DNA of 14,024 nt from JBGSLN01 sp041740675 (lineage in GTDB: Bacteria > Pseudomonadota > Gammaproteobacteria > JBGSLN01): NCBI GenBank assembly GCA_041740675.1, contig JBGSLN010000240.1:1-14024 (forward strand), written 5' to 3'. The first letter of the stretch is position 1, and each line of letters starts with the position of its first letter. A program made the position numbers and the translations under genes. Under the pieces are notes generated by a model. The model was not told the origin of the DNA, did not search any database, and saw nothing but the letters and a program-made list of their open reading frames with translations. Below are positions 5,666 through 13,627 of this stretch, piece after piece.

Positions 5666-7986
5666 TTTTCTTTACTCTCTGGAGGTTCAATTTGTACGGC
5701 AAAATCACAAGTTTTACGTGGGCATACCCGTTCAGTACCGCGGCGTTTAGTAGTTTTAATAGTAGTGATAGGCCAAGCACAGATGCCGCAAGGTTCATTT
5801 ACGGGTTCATTCCAAATTGCATAACTGCAATCTGGATAACGCGAACATGAATAAAAAAGTTTACCATAGCGGGATTTGCGTTGCACCATTTTACCTTGCT
5901 TGCATTCGGGACATTCCACTTCAAGTTCTTTCGGTTTTTCTAATGGTTCAATGTGTTTACATTTAGGGTACGCACTACAGCCAATAAATTTTCCATATCG
6001 ACCAAAACGAATAATTAAATCAGACTCGCATTTAGGACATTTGCGACCTTCAACTACTTCTGGTTCTGATGCTGTGGTTTCTTCGCCGTCTAAATTACGA
6101 GTATAGTCACATTCTGGATAACCAGTGCAGCCGATAAAACGGCCACGTTTGCCTAAACGAATGGATAAAGGTTTTTTACATTTTGGACATTCTTCATTTA
6201 ATTCTTCATGTGTCACGTCTTTTCGAGAAACAGTTTCTTGAATGATGTCAATTTGCGATTTAAATGGATTCCAAAATTCACGCATCATGGGTACCCACTC
6301 ATGTTCTCCGCGCGAAATCGCATCCAATTCATCTTCTAATTTTGCAGTAAAATCATAATCAACATATTTTGCGAAATGCTCAGTTAAAAACTTATTAACA
6401 ATGCGACCCACATCAGTGGGAATAAAGCGTTTTTGATCGAGTACTACATAATCACGGTTTTGTAAGGTTGATATAATCGATGCATATGTAGACGGACGAC
6501 CAATGCCAAATTCTTCTAATGCTTTAATTAATGATGCTTCACTATATCGTGGTGGGGGTTCAGTAAAATGTTGTACTGCACGAATATCTGTAAGATTAAC
6601 CTCATCACCTACTTTTAATTCAGGCAGTAGTTTTTCTTCACCTAAAGCTTTTTCTTTATCACTATCATCTGAACCTTCTTGATAAACCATCAAGAAACCT
6701 GGTTTAGTAATTGTTGAACCATTAGCGCGAAAAATATTTCCAGCTCCGCAACTTAAATCTATACTTACGGTATCGAGTGTAGCATAAATCATTTGGCAAG
6801 CCATGGTGCGTTTCCAAATGAGTTCATAAAGTTTATATTGTTCTTTCGATAAATATTCTTTGAGCTGTTTTGGTAACCGCTTAGCAGAAGTTGGGCGGAT
6901 TGCTTCATGGGCTTCTTGGGCGTTTTTAACTTTGCTTTTGTAAAATACTGCAGTGTCCGGCAAATTTTCTTTGCCAAATTCAGTCGCGATGACCTCGCGA
7001 ATTTCAGCAATAGCTTCATTGGCAAGATTGACTGAGTCTGTGCGCATATAAGAAATTAAGCCCACCGGTGCTCCTTCACCAACATCTATCCCTTCATACA
7101 ATTGTTGTGCCATGCGCATGGTACGTTGAGCAGTAAAACCTAATTTGCGAGCAGCTTCCTGTTGTAAAGTTGAGGTGATGAAAGGTGCAGTAGGATTGCG
7201 TTTCTTTTGCTTTTTATCAACTTTAACAACTTTTAATTTTCCTTTTGCGGCTTTAATTAAAGTTGATTTAATCTGAGTGGCATCTTTTTCATTGGTAAAA
7301 CTAAACTGTTTTACTTTTTCATTTTGATATTCAACTAACTTGCCTAAGAAGGTTTGTTTCGAACTGACTAAGTCTGCTTCGATGCTCCAATATTCTTGAA
7401 TTTCAAATTTTTCAATTTCGAGTTCACGTTCAACGATCATTCGTAAAGCTGGACTTTGCACTCGTCCTGCTGATAAACCACGGCGAATTTTTTTCCAAAG
7501 TAACGGTGATAGATTAAAACCAACTAAATAATCTAAAGCACGACGAGCTTGTTGTGCATTGACTAAATCCATTGATATCTCACGCGGATTTGCTACAGCA
7601 TCATTCACTGCTTTTTTAGTAACTTCGTGAAATACGACTCGATGGACGGGTTTGTCTTTTATTAAGTTCTTTTCCAGCAAATACTCATACAAATGCCAAG
7701 AAATAGCTTCACCTTCACGATCCGGGTCAGTCGCAAGATAAAGGGCATCTGCTTTTTTCACGGCCTTTGCAATTTCTTCAACATGCTTTTCATTTTTTTC
7801 GATTAATTTATAGAGCGGTACATAATCATTATTTTGAAAATCTTTTTCAGGATTAATAGCACCAGTTTTTGCAGGTAAATCTCGTACATGTCCATAGGAT
7901 GCTAGAACATGAAAACTATCGCCCAAATATTTTTTTATTGTTTTTGCTTTGGCGGGAGATTCCACCACAATTACATTGCTAGTCAT
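5662..7986 (-). CDS. topA: DNA topoisomerase I (type IA, omega protein)
   Basis: Relaxes negatively supercoiled DNA by cutting one strand through a 5'-phosphotyrosine link. The 774-residue protein has the full type IA core. The TOPRIM domain begins at VIVVESPAKAKTIKKYLG (5-22, with E9), and its acidic triad DPDREGEA lies at 87-94. The hinge region has LSAGRVQSPALR (171-182). The active-site tyrosine is Y313 in ISYMRTDS, with R315 beside it. EEFGIGRPSTYA (491-502) follows. The C-terminus carries four tetracysteine zinc motifs: C600/603/620/626, C650/653/670/676, C692/695/714/720 and C733/736/755/760. The first three are canonical topoisomerase zinc ribbons. The last is a divergent C-x2-C...C-x4-C. 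It starts 23 nt after smg and overlaps purE by 4 nt, so it sits in the middle of the dprA-smg-topA-purE operon. The length is somewhat below the 865 residues of the E. coli enzyme, the difference lying in the C-terminal domain. Confidence 0.98.
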   Translation of the reverse strand: MTSNVIVVESPAKAKTIKKYLGDSFHVLASYGHVRDLPAKTGAINPEKDFQNNDYVPLYKLIEKNEKHVEEIAKAVKKADALYLATDPDREGEAISWHLYEYLLEKNLIKDKPVHRVVFHEVTKKAVNDAVANPREISMDLVNAQQARRALDYLVGFNLSPLLWKKIRRGLSAGRVQSPALRMIVERELEIEKFEIQEYWSIEADLVSSKQTFLGKLVEYQNEKVKQFSFTNEKDATQIKSTLIKAAKGKLKVVKVDKKQKKRNPTAPFITSTLQQEAARKLGFTAQRTMRMAQQLYEGIDVGEGAPVGLISYMRTDSVNLANEAIAEIREVIATEFGKENLPDTAVFYKSKVKNAQEAHEAIRPTSAKRLPKQLKEYLSKEQYKLYELIWKRTMACQMIYATLDTVSIDLSCGAGNIFRANGSTITKPGFLMVYQEGSDDSDKEKALGEEKLLPELKVGDEVNLTDIRAVQHFTEPPPRYSEASLIKALEEFGIGRPSTYASIISTLQNRDYVVLDQKRFIPTDVGRIVNKFLTEHFAKYVDYDFTAKLEDELDAISRGEHEWVPMMREFWNPFKSQIDIIQETVSRKDVTHEELNEECPKCKKPLSIRLGKRGRFIGCTGYPECDYTRNLDGEETTASEPEVVEGRKCPKCESDLIIRFGRYGKFIGCSAYPKCKHIEPLEKPKELEVECPECKQGKMVQRKSRYGKLFYSCSRYPDCSYAIWNEPVNEPCGICAWPITTIKTTKRRGTERVCPRKTCDFAVQIEPPESKEK

Positions 7987-8009
7987 TGCTATCTTTATCT
8001 CATTTCATT

Positions 8010-8477
8010 TTAAATTTTGTTGCTATCTTTGTTACCTTCGGTAATGCTGGCTTCGATCCATTCAATAACGTCTTTTTGAGCGTGGGTATTCATGAGCACA
8101 AAGAGTAAAACCCAACGCATTTCTTCCTTACCTACAGAATTGATCTTTAACGCCATAGCGCGATCAATCAATAATTCTCGAACAGGTGGAGTAATAAAGC
8201 CACTGTTTTCTAAAAAATAAATCATTCCACGAGCTTCTTTATCAATTTTAGCGAGTTCTAACTCTGTAAAAGCACGAAAACTCTGAGATTCCTTTAATGG
8301 TAGAGTATTATAATTTTGGCTTTTCAATGTTTCATCTAACCAATCTATAGCACCATCAATTTCTTCAACATCAAAACCAACTTGTGGGAGCTCTCGAGCA
8401 ATTTGTTCCATATGAGCGTGTAAGTCAATTTGTCTATGTAAAAGGTTCTCAAATAAAAATGCTAATACTTCAACCAT
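8010..8477 (-). CDS. smg: Smg family protein (DUF494)
   Basis: A small cytoplasmic protein of unknown biochemical role, conserved in beta- and gammaproteobacteria beside dprA and topA. I place the start at the ATG 8477-8475 (MVEVLAFLFENLL), which aligns with the E. coli start MFDVLMYLFE and gives 155 residues against 157. The frame is open for another 32 codons upstream (to 8573), but that extension lies inside dprA and does not resemble Smg. GAGAGG just before 8477 supports the shorter start. Recognisable family segments are the N-terminal helix, the GFDVEEIDGAIDWLDETL region, ARGMIYFLENSGFI (the E. coli counterpart is CRGFLLFLEQ), RELLIDRAMALK and MRWVLLFVLMN. It overlaps dprA by 8 nt and precedes topA by 23 nt, so it is translated from the same messenger. 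Confidence 0.92.
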   Translation of the reverse strand: MVEVLAFLFENLLHRQIDLHAHMEQIARELPQVGFDVEEIDGAIDWLDETLKSQNYNTLPLKESQSFRAFTELELAKIDKEARGMIYFLENSGFITPPVRELLIDRAMALKINSVGKEEMRWVLLFVLMNTHAQKDVIEWIEASITEGNKDSNKI

Positions 8478-9627
8478 TTGACCTCTCTTCAATTGTTTTC
8501 TGATATCCACCTGGTACAGCGACAATGTAGCCAAGCAATTCCAATTCCAATAATACCACAGATAATTGTTCAATATTTAAACTTGTATATTTAGATATTG
8601 CTTGAATGCCAATCGTATCAAAGCCAATAATATCGAGCAAATGTTGTTGGATTTTTGTTACTGTTTTATTAATATGTAGTTGTGTTAATGAAAAATCAAG
8701 GGCTGATGAATTAAGAATTTTGCTGTTAAATCTTTGGTTTTTTTGAAATTTTGTTATAGGTTGTTGAATTTGTTGCCAAATATCTTCCACTGATTCAATT
8801 AAATTTGCTCCTTGTTTGATGAGCCAATGACAACCTTTAGCCATGGGATTATGCACGGAACTGGGCATGGCAAACACTTCTCTGCCTTGTTCTGCCGCAT
8901 ATCGAGCTGTAATTAATGAGCCACTACGAATGGATGCTTCCACTACAAATGTTCCTAAAGAAAGGCCGCTGATAATACGATTTCGACGAGGAAAGTTTGA
9001 TGCTTGTGCGGGTGCGTTTAGAGGAAATTCAGAGACAATTAAGCCAGTGGTAATAATTTTTTCAGTTAAGGTTTGATGTTGTTTAGGATAAATTACATTC
9101 ACACCGGTTCCAAGCACAGCAATGGTTTTACCAGTAATGTTCAATGCAGCTTGGTGAGCCATTGCATCAATTCCTAACGCTAAACCACTCGTAATTACCA
9201 AACCTTGGTGTGCTAAAAATGAAGAATAATGTTTTGCGATCTGTAAACCAGATTGAGTTGGGTTGCGGCTACCAACAATAGCAAGTTGTGCACATTTGAG
9301 TAAATCTATATTTCCTCGAGCAAGGAGAATTGTCGGTGCTGACTGGGTTTGAATTAATTGTTCGGGATAAGCTTCATCTAAAAAAGTAATGAGATGTTGT
9401 TGTGGCTGTTCTGCCCATTCAAGCGTTGCATCGACAGTTTTCCAATCAGGTTGTTTGATTTTATCGATTAAGTCTATTTTGAAACCGATTTGTTTTAATT
9501 CATCACGAGTAAGATTAAAAAAATCATTCAAATTTGGATATTGGTCTAAAATCATTTTTTGAATTGCTGGGCCGATTTGTGGAGTGAGCCAAAGAGCAAG
9601 AAAATATTTTAATTGGGTGTGATCCAT
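8470..9627 (-). CDS. dprA: DNA-processing protein DprA (Smf)
   Basis: Binds incoming single-stranded DNA and loads RecA during natural transformation. It acts in the cytoplasm. The 385-residue protein has three parts. An N-terminal helical region occupies about 1-75. The Rossmann-like DprA/Smf core covers about 85-290, with LAIVGSRNPTQSG (115-127), ITSGLALGIDAMAHQAAL (145-162), VLGTGVNVIYP (171-181), SEFPLNAPAQASNFPRRNRI (199-218), VVEASIRSGSLITARYAAEQGREVFAMPSS (228-257) and KGCHWLIKQGANLI (264-277). A C-terminal winged-helix-like region lies at about 325-380 (VTKIQQHLLDII...VLLELELLGYIVAVPGGY). AAGGA (9635-9639) lies 7 nt before the ATG. It is the first gene of the leftward operon with smg, topA and purE. 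An intact dprA suggests competence for transformation, but the uptake machinery is not visible here. Confidence 0.97.
   Translation of the reverse strand: MDHTQLKYFLALWLTPQIGPAIQKMILDQYPNLNDFFNLTRDELKQIGFKIDLIDKIKQPDWKTVDATLEWAEQPQQHLITFLDEAYPEQLIQTQSAPTILLARGNIDLLKCAQLAIVGSRNPTQSGLQIAKHYSSFLAHQGLVITSGLALGIDAMAHQAALNITGKTIAVLGTGVNVIYPKQHQTLTEKIITTGLIVSEFPLNAPAQASNFPRRNRIISGLSLGTFVVEASIRSGSLITARYAAEQGREVFAMPSSVHNPMAKGCHWLIKQGANLIESVEDIWQQIQQPITKFQKNQRFNSKILNSSALDFSLTQLHINKTVTKIQQHLLDIIGFDTIGIQAISKYTSLNIEQLSVVLLELELLGYIVAVPGGYQKTIEERSNG
8482..8487 (-). promoter_or_regulatory. Shine-Dalgarno that decides the smg start
   Basis: GAGAGG on the minus strand lies 4 nt before the ATG at 8477-8475, inside the 3' end of dprA. 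No comparable site precedes the longer open frame starting at 8573, which supports the 155-residue Smg. Confidence 0.55.
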
Positions 9628-9641
9628 TTAATAGTCCTTAA

Positions 9642-9672
9642 AAGTAATTATTATCTAATAAGTAATTATTAT
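9642..9672. repeat. 13-bp direct repeat in the dprA/ubiE intergenic region
   Basis: AAGTAATTATTAT occurs at 9642-9654 and again at 9660-9672, start to start 18 bp. The second copy overlaps the predicted dprA -10 box and the first lies in the leader. It could be an operator for a regulator of dprA, or simply a duplication in AT-rich DNA. Confidence 0.4.
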
Positions 9673-9695
9673 ATACAAACTAATAATGTATACAA
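9668..9695 (-). promoter_or_regulatory. Putative sigma70-type promoter for dprA-smg-topA-purE
   Basis: On the minus strand TTGTAT (9690-9695) is followed after 16 nt by a perfect TATAAT (9668-9673). Transcription would begin near 9661 and leave a leader of about 34 nt before the dprA ATG. The -10 box coincides with one copy of the direct repeat. Confidence 0.5.
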
Positions 9696-9727
9696 CGTAA
9701 AAACTGCTAATATTTTGAAATATCAGT

Positions 9728-9733
9728 TATAAT
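9728..9733 (+). promoter_or_regulatory. Putative -10 box for ubiE-ubiJ-ubiB
   Basis: A perfect TATAAT ends 34 nt before the ubiE ATG. No good -35 hexamer is found at 16-18 nt spacing; TTGAAA at 9715-9720 is too close. The divergent arrangement with dprA requires a promoter in this 140-nt region, which is the main support. Confidence 0.35.
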
Positions 9734-9767
9734 TCTTATCAATAATCCTAGAAGCAAGTTTTTCCAT

Positions 9768-10520
9768 ATGACACCTGAAGAACCTACCACTCATTTTGGT
9801 TATCAACGAGTAACAGAGTCAGAAAAAACTGATAAAGTTCGTGCTGTATTTGATTCAGTATCGGAAAACTATGATTTAATGAATGACTTAATGTCATTTG
9901 GCATTCATCGTCTTTGGAAACAATTTACTGTTGATACCGCGCGCGTAAGGCCAGGGCAGCAGATTTTAGATATTGCTGGAGGCACAGGGGATTTAGCAAG
10001 AGAATTTTCAAAAATCGTTGGTGCAACTGGGCAAGTAGTGTTAGCAGATATTAACGCTTCAATGTTAAATCTTGGGAGAAATAAATTAATCGATCAAGGA
10101 CTATTTCAAAATATTACGTATGCACAAGCTAATGCAGAATGTTTGCCATTTAAAGATAATAGTTTTGATCGGATCACGATTGCTTTTGGTTTACGTAACG
10201 TGACTCATATTGACGATGCCATGGCATCAATGTTTCGGGTGTTAAAGCCTGGTGGTATGTGTTTAATACTAGAATTTTCTAAACCAGTATTGCCGGGATT
10301 AAAATCAATTTATGATTTATATTCTTTTAGTATTCTACCCAAATTAGGTGAGTTGATTGCTAATGACAAAGATAGTTATCAATACTTAGCTGAATCAATA
10401 CGAGTACATCCGGATCAAGAAACATTAAAACAAAAAATGTTATCAGTAGGTTTTGCAGATGTTGAATATTTTAATTTAAGTGGCGGTATCGTTGCTTTAC
10501 ACAAAGGGTACAAATACTAA
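9768..10520 (+). CDS. ubiE: Ubiquinone/menaquinone C-methyltransferase UbiE
   Basis: A SAM-dependent C-methyltransferase that methylates 2-methoxy-6-polyprenyl-1,4-benzoquinol in ubiquinone synthesis, and demethylmenaquinone where menaquinone is made. The 250-residue protein nearly matches E. coli UbiE (251) in length and aligns across its whole extent. The family signature YDLMNDLMSFGIHRLWK is at 35-51, the SAM-binding motif DIAGGTGD at 68-75, VVLADINASML at 90-100, NAECLPF at 122-128, the GLRNVTHIDDA region at 141-151, and RVLKPGG...LEFSKP at 157-173. The C-terminus (IRVHPDQETLK, then GGIVALHKGYKY) is also standard. It heads the ubiEJB cluster and its TAA shares one base with the ubiJ ATG (TAATG). 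The ribosome binding site is weak (GAAG about 13 nt upstream). Confidence 0.97.
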   Translation: MTPEEPTTHFGYQRVTESEKTDKVRAVFDSVSENYDLMNDLMSFGIHRLWKQFTVDTARVRPGQQILDIAGGTGDLAREFSKIVGATGQVVLADINASMLNLGRNKLIDQGLFQNITYAQANAECLPFKDNSFDRITIAFGLRNVTHIDDAMASMFRVLKPGGMCLILEFSKPVLPGLKSIYDLYSFSILPKLGELIANDKDSYQYLAESIRVHPDQETLKQKMLSVGFADVEYFNLSGGIVALHKGYKY

Positions 10521-11125
10521 TGTTGCCGAACATTGTTTTACCAATTATCTCGAGAATATTAAATCAATATTTAAAATTAGATCCTGAAATTCAGCAGCGT
10601 TTAGGTAGATTTAATAATCGAGCGATGCGTGCCACTATTACTACCTTCGATTGGACTTTTTATATCAAAATCCATGATGAACAATTAGAGCTAATGGATA
10701 TTTGTCATGAGCCGATTGACGCGGCCTTCAAAGCAGACATTTCCACATTAACTAAAGCAGCATTACAAGATAAAGCAGGAGTTTTGCCTGAGATGGAGTT
10801 ACAAGGTGATATCAGTATGATTCAAACAATCACAACAATTTTTAAAGAAGTAGAGATTGATTGGGAAGAATGTTTAGCAAATTATACCGGTGATATGATA
10901 GCGAATACAGTCGGCCAAGTTGTGCGAGAAGCACAAATATTTTATATAAAGTTGCTTGAAACTAACAAATTAAATGTAAAGGACTATTTGCAAGAAGAAA
11001 TTAATTTGCTCGTTTCAGCTTTTGAAGTGGAAGATTTCTGCAAAGATATTGATTTATTTCGTGATGAAATTGAAAGAATTGCGGCAAAAATTCAAATGAT
11101 TGAAAATTATGCTAAAGAAAATTAG
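10520..11125 (+). CDS. ubiJ: Ubiquinone biosynthesis accessory factor UbiJ (SCP2 domain)
   Basis: UbiJ carries an SCP2 lipid-binding domain and helps hold or organise hydrophobic ubiquinone intermediates in the cytosolic Ubi complex. It has no enzymatic motif of its own. The 201-residue protein shows the SCP2-like domain at about 15-110 (DPEIQQRLGRFNNRAMRATI, then FDWTFYIKIHDEQLELM and ADISTLTKAAL). It is followed by the UbiJ signature IDWEECLANYTGDMIANTVG (about 113-132), where DWEE...L...GD is family-typical. A charged coiled-coil-like C-terminus comes last (DIDLFRDEIERIAAKI). Assignment rests as much on its position between ubiE and ubiB as on sequence. It overlaps ubiE by 1 nt and ubiB by 17 nt, so the three are probably translated from one messenger. 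Confidence 0.93.
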   Translation: MLPNIVLPIISRILNQYLKLDPEIQQRLGRFNNRAMRATITTFDWTFYIKIHDEQLELMDICHEPIDAAFKADISTLTKAALQDKAGVLPEMELQGDISMIQTITTIFKEVEIDWEECLANYTGDMIANTVGQVVREAQIFYIKLLETNKLNVKDYLQEEINLLVSAFEVEDFCKDIDLFRDEIERIAAKIQMIENYAKEN

Positions 11126-12752
11126 ACTTTTTTTTAGGATTATTCGGATTAATACTGTTTTAATCAAGCATGGTTTAGAACAAGTAGTGTTGTCTATTTC
11201 TATTTTTAAGCCAGTGCGATTTCTTATATATTTAAATCCAATCACCTGGTTTGAGAAAAAAGCAAAAACCGATGGGGAAAGAATTCGTTTGGTGTTAGAG
11301 GAACTGGGCCCAGTTTTTGTTAAATTTGGGCAAATGCTTTCTACTCGAGGGGATATTTTTTCTGAAGACATCATAAAAGAACTCGCAAAACTTCAAGATA
11401 AAGTTCCTCCTTTTCCGGGTGAGATTGCTAAAAGAATTGTTGAAGCAGAGCTGGGTGATAGTGTGGAAAATATCTTTGCCGAGTTTTCCATTGAACCAAA
11501 AGCTTCAGCTTCTGTGGCTCAAGTGCATGAAGTTAGACTAAAAGGTACTTATCAACACGCAGTAGTAAAAATAATTCGCCCAAATATTGAAAAAATTATT
11601 AATCAAGACATGGAGTTATTTTACAGCATTGCAAGAATTCTTGATAAATATTGGCCTGCTGCAAAACGCTTGCATCCCATTGAAGTGGTAGGAGAGTTTG
11701 ATAAAATCATTCATGATGAACTTGATTTGATGCGAGAAGCCGCGAATGCATCACAGTTAAGACGAAATTTTCAAAACTCTGATAAGTTATATATTCCGAA
11801 AATTTATTGGGATTATGTTTCAGAAAAAGTGATGACCATGGAATATATAGAAGGAATTCCTATTTCTGATATTGAAACATTGCAAGCGAATAATATTGAC
11901 TTAAAAGAATTAGCTGAACGTGGTGCAGATATATTTTTTACCCAAGTATTTCATGATTGCTTTTTTCATGCTGACATGCATCCGGGCAATATTTTTGTCA
12001 ATCCTCGTAAAACTGAGAAACCAGAATATATTGCCGTTGATTTTGGTATTGTTGGCACATTAAATACTGCTGATCAATATTATCTTGCTTCAAACATGTT
12101 GGCATTTTTTCAGCGAGATTATCGAAAAGTAGCTGAGCTACATGTAAAATCTGGTTGGGTTGCTGCTAATACCCGCGTTGATGAATTTGAATCTGCCATT
12201 CGGACAGTATGCGAGCCCATTTTTGAAAAACCATTAAATGAAATTTCATTTGGAAAAATGTTAATGCGCTTATTTCAGATCGGTCGCCGTTTTAATATGC
12301 AAGTGCAACCCCAATTAGTCTTATTACAAAAAACATTATTACATGTTGAGGGATTAGGTAGGCAATTATATCCAGAGTTGAATTTGTGGGAGTCCGCTAA
12401 ACCATTTTTTGAAAAATGGATGAAAAATCAAATTGGTCCAAAGGCGTTGTTGAATAAGGTTATTGAAAAACAACCTGAATGGACCCGAGAGTTGCCAGAA
12501 ATTCCTGAGCTTGTTTATGATATGCTATCGCAATTTCAAAGAAGTAAGCAACAAAAGGAAGTTGAAACAATAAAAAAAGCAGTTTCAAAATGGAAATACA
12601 TTTTTTTTGGTGCAGGTATCACTCTTACTTTTTTAACAATATTTAATGCAGTTTGGAAGCAGAGTTTATTGCATATATATTTTAACAATGAATTAACTTT
12701 TAGTTTGTTAGCAATTGTATTTTTTATTCTTAGTTTTTTTGTGAGGAAGTAA
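11109..12752 (+). CDS. ubiB: UbiB, kinase-like ATPase for ubiquinone biosynthesis
   Basis: UbiB is an atypical protein-kinase-like (ABC1/ADCK/COQ8) ATPase needed for ubiquinone synthesis, anchored to the inner membrane. I choose ATG 11109 (MLKKIRLFFRII), giving 547 residues against 546 in E. coli. The frame extends 3 codons upstream to a TTG, but the ATG fits the family better. The signature KFGQ is at 72-75 (in GPVFVKFGQMLSTR) and the alanine-rich loop ASASVAQVH at 132-140. The conserved lysine is in VVKIIRP (K154). The catalytic segment HADMHPGN is at 287-294 and the DFG motif at 311-313. FEKPLNEISFG and MQVQPQLVLLQKTLLHVEGLGRQLYP follow. Two C-terminal hydrophobic segments (about 497-515 and 528-545) give the membrane anchor. 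Its start lies inside ubiJ. The tatABC genes that often follow ubiB in gammaproteobacteria are absent here. Confidence 0.97.
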   Translation: MLKKIRLFFRIIRINTVLIKHGLEQVVLSISIFKPVRFLIYLNPITWFEKKAKTDGERIRLVLEELGPVFVKFGQMLSTRGDIFSEDIIKELAKLQDKVPPFPGEIAKRIVEAELGDSVENIFAEFSIEPKASASVAQVHEVRLKGTYQHAVVKIIRPNIEKIINQDMELFYSIARILDKYWPAAKRLHPIEVVGEFDKIIHDELDLMREAANASQLRRNFQNSDKLYIPKIYWDYVSEKVMTMEYIEGIPISDIETLQANNIDLKELAERGADIFFTQVFHDCFFHADMHPGNIFVNPRKTEKPEYIAVDFGIVGTLNTADQYYLASNMLAFFQRDYRKVAELHVKSGWVAANTRVDEFESAIRTVCEPIFEKPLNEISFGKMLMRLFQIGRRFNMQVQPQLVLLQKTLLHVEGLGRQLYPELNLWESAKPFFEKWMKNQIGPKALLNKVIEKQPEWTRELPEIPELVYDMLSQFQRSKQQKEVETIKKAVSKWKYIFFGAGITLTFLTIFNAVWKQSLLHIYFNNELTFSLLAIVFFILSFFVRK

Positions 12753-12777
12753 ATATACTCATCCCAAGGTCTGCGGT

Positions 12778-12855
12778 ATGGACTATCAATATTACAGCCC
12801 TTCGGCATTAAAAGATCACGAGCATTACATATTTATTTACAGAAAAAATTTCTAA
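12778..12855 (+). CDS. Candidate 25-codon small ORF downstream of ubiB
   Basis: ATG 12778 to TAA 12853-12855 encodes MDYQYYSPSALKDHEHYIFI plus five more residues. It is tyrosine-rich with no known motif. AAGG lies 8 nt before the ATG, which is better than the sites of ubiE or ubiB. It starts 25 nt after the ubiB stop on the same strand and is followed immediately by a hairpin. It could be a real small protein at the end of the ubi operon or chance. Nothing beyond the SD and position supports it. Confidence 0.25.
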   Translation: MDYQYYSPSALKDHEHYIFIYRKNF

Positions 12856-12872
12856 TTTTGTGTCACACAAAA
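12856..12872. terminator. Palindromic hairpin between convergent transcription units
   Basis: TTTTGTG-TCA-CACAAAA forms a 7-bp stem with a 3-nt loop. It overlaps the stop codon of the leftward ABC ATPase gene (12863-12865). It ends the gap between the converging ubi and ABC units. Flanking A and T tracts are irregular, so a bidirectional terminator role is tentative. Confidence 0.3.
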
Positions 12873-13624
12873 AAATAATCATGTCCTTGATGAAAAAAAT
12901 GTTGAATCGAATAATCATAGAGCTTCGTCAATTGTGGAGCTGTTAATAATTCTTTTTTATCGCCGCTGAGAATAAAACCATTTTCAAAGAATAGCATAAC
13001 TTTATCAGCATATTTTGCTGCTAAATTTAAATCATGAGTAACCATGATAATTGTTTTTTGTTGATCATGAGCGATATTTTTAAATAACTCTAAAAATTTT
13101 ATTTGATAATGAATATCTAAATGATTACTGGGTTCATCTAATAAATAAACTTCAGGTGCTTGTGCTAATAATGTTCCTATAGCGGCGCGACGTCTTTCTC
13201 CACCTGATAATTCAGTGATAATTTTTTCTGCTAATACTGCTAAATCTAATTGTCCTAAAATAGCTGTTACGATCCCCAAATCACTTTTTGTTTCTCCGAT
13301 TATTTTTTTATCGTGTGGATGTCGTCCTGCTAAAACAATTTCTCGTACTGAAGCAGGAAAAAGATAATCATGTTCTTGCTGTAATAGCCCAATTATTGTC
13401 GCGCGGATTTTTGGATGAATAGTTAATAAATTAATTTCATTAAATAAAACCATTCCATTTGATATTTTTTTAATACCACATAAACTTTGCAAAAAACTAG
13501 TTTTTCCTACGCCATTTTTGCCTAAGATACACCAAATTTCACCTGCTTTCATAGATACATTGAGATTTTTGCAGATAATTTTTTTGTTAATTTCTAAACA
13601 CAAATTTGTTATTTTCAAAGACAT
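12863..13624 (-). CDS. ABC importer ATP-binding protein, FecE/FhuC/BtuD-like
   Basis: The cytoplasmic ATPase of a type II ABC importer, taking up an iron-siderophore, heme or cobalamin. All nucleotide-binding motifs are intact in 253 residues: Walker A GKNGVGKT (35-42), Q-loop at Q82/Q83 (GLLQQEHDYLFP), signature LSGGE (139-143) within LSGGERRRAAIG, Walker B YLLDEP (160-165) with D-loop SNHLD, and the switch histidine H197 in MVTHDLN. The arrangement VREIVLAGRHPH before the signature is typical of the FecE/FhuC/BtuD branch. The start lies 3 nt after the stop of the upstream permease gene, so the pair form an operon. The substrate-binding protein must be outside the window or elsewhere, and the substrate cannot be read from these two genes. 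Confidence 0.93.
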   Translation of the reverse strand: MSLKITNLCLEINKKIICKNLNVSMKAGEIWCILGKNGVGKTSFLQSLCGIKKISNGMVLFNEINLLTIHPKIRATIIGLLQQEHDYLFPASVREIVLAGRHPHDKKIIGETKSDLGIVTAILGQLDLAVLAEKIITELSGGERRRAAIGTLLAQAPEVYLLDEPSNHLDIHYQIKFLELFKNIAHDQQKTIIMVTHDLNLAAKYADKVMLFFENGFILSGDKKELLTAPQLTKLYDYSIQHFFHQGHDYFFV

Positions 13625-13627
13625 ACT

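Noticed and set aside
8478..8573. N-terminal 32-codon extension of Smg
   Set aside because: The tryptophan- and tyrosine-rich extension is the dprA 3' end read in another frame. Smg proteins start at the MVEVLAFLFE equivalent, which has its own SD.
9715..9733. TTGAAA and TATAAT as a full ubiE promoter
   Set aside because: The spacer is only 7 nt, far too short for sigma70. Only the -10 box is retained as tentative.
11100..11108. TTG start for UbiB three codons upstream
   Set aside because: The ATG at 11109 gives the family length (547 versus 546 in E. coli), and nothing supports the rarer start.
12536..12808. 90-codon minus-strand frame antisense to the ubiB 3' end
   Set aside because: It overlaps the conserved UbiB C-terminus and reads like the complement of its lysine-rich and hydrophobic codons. 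No SD is present.
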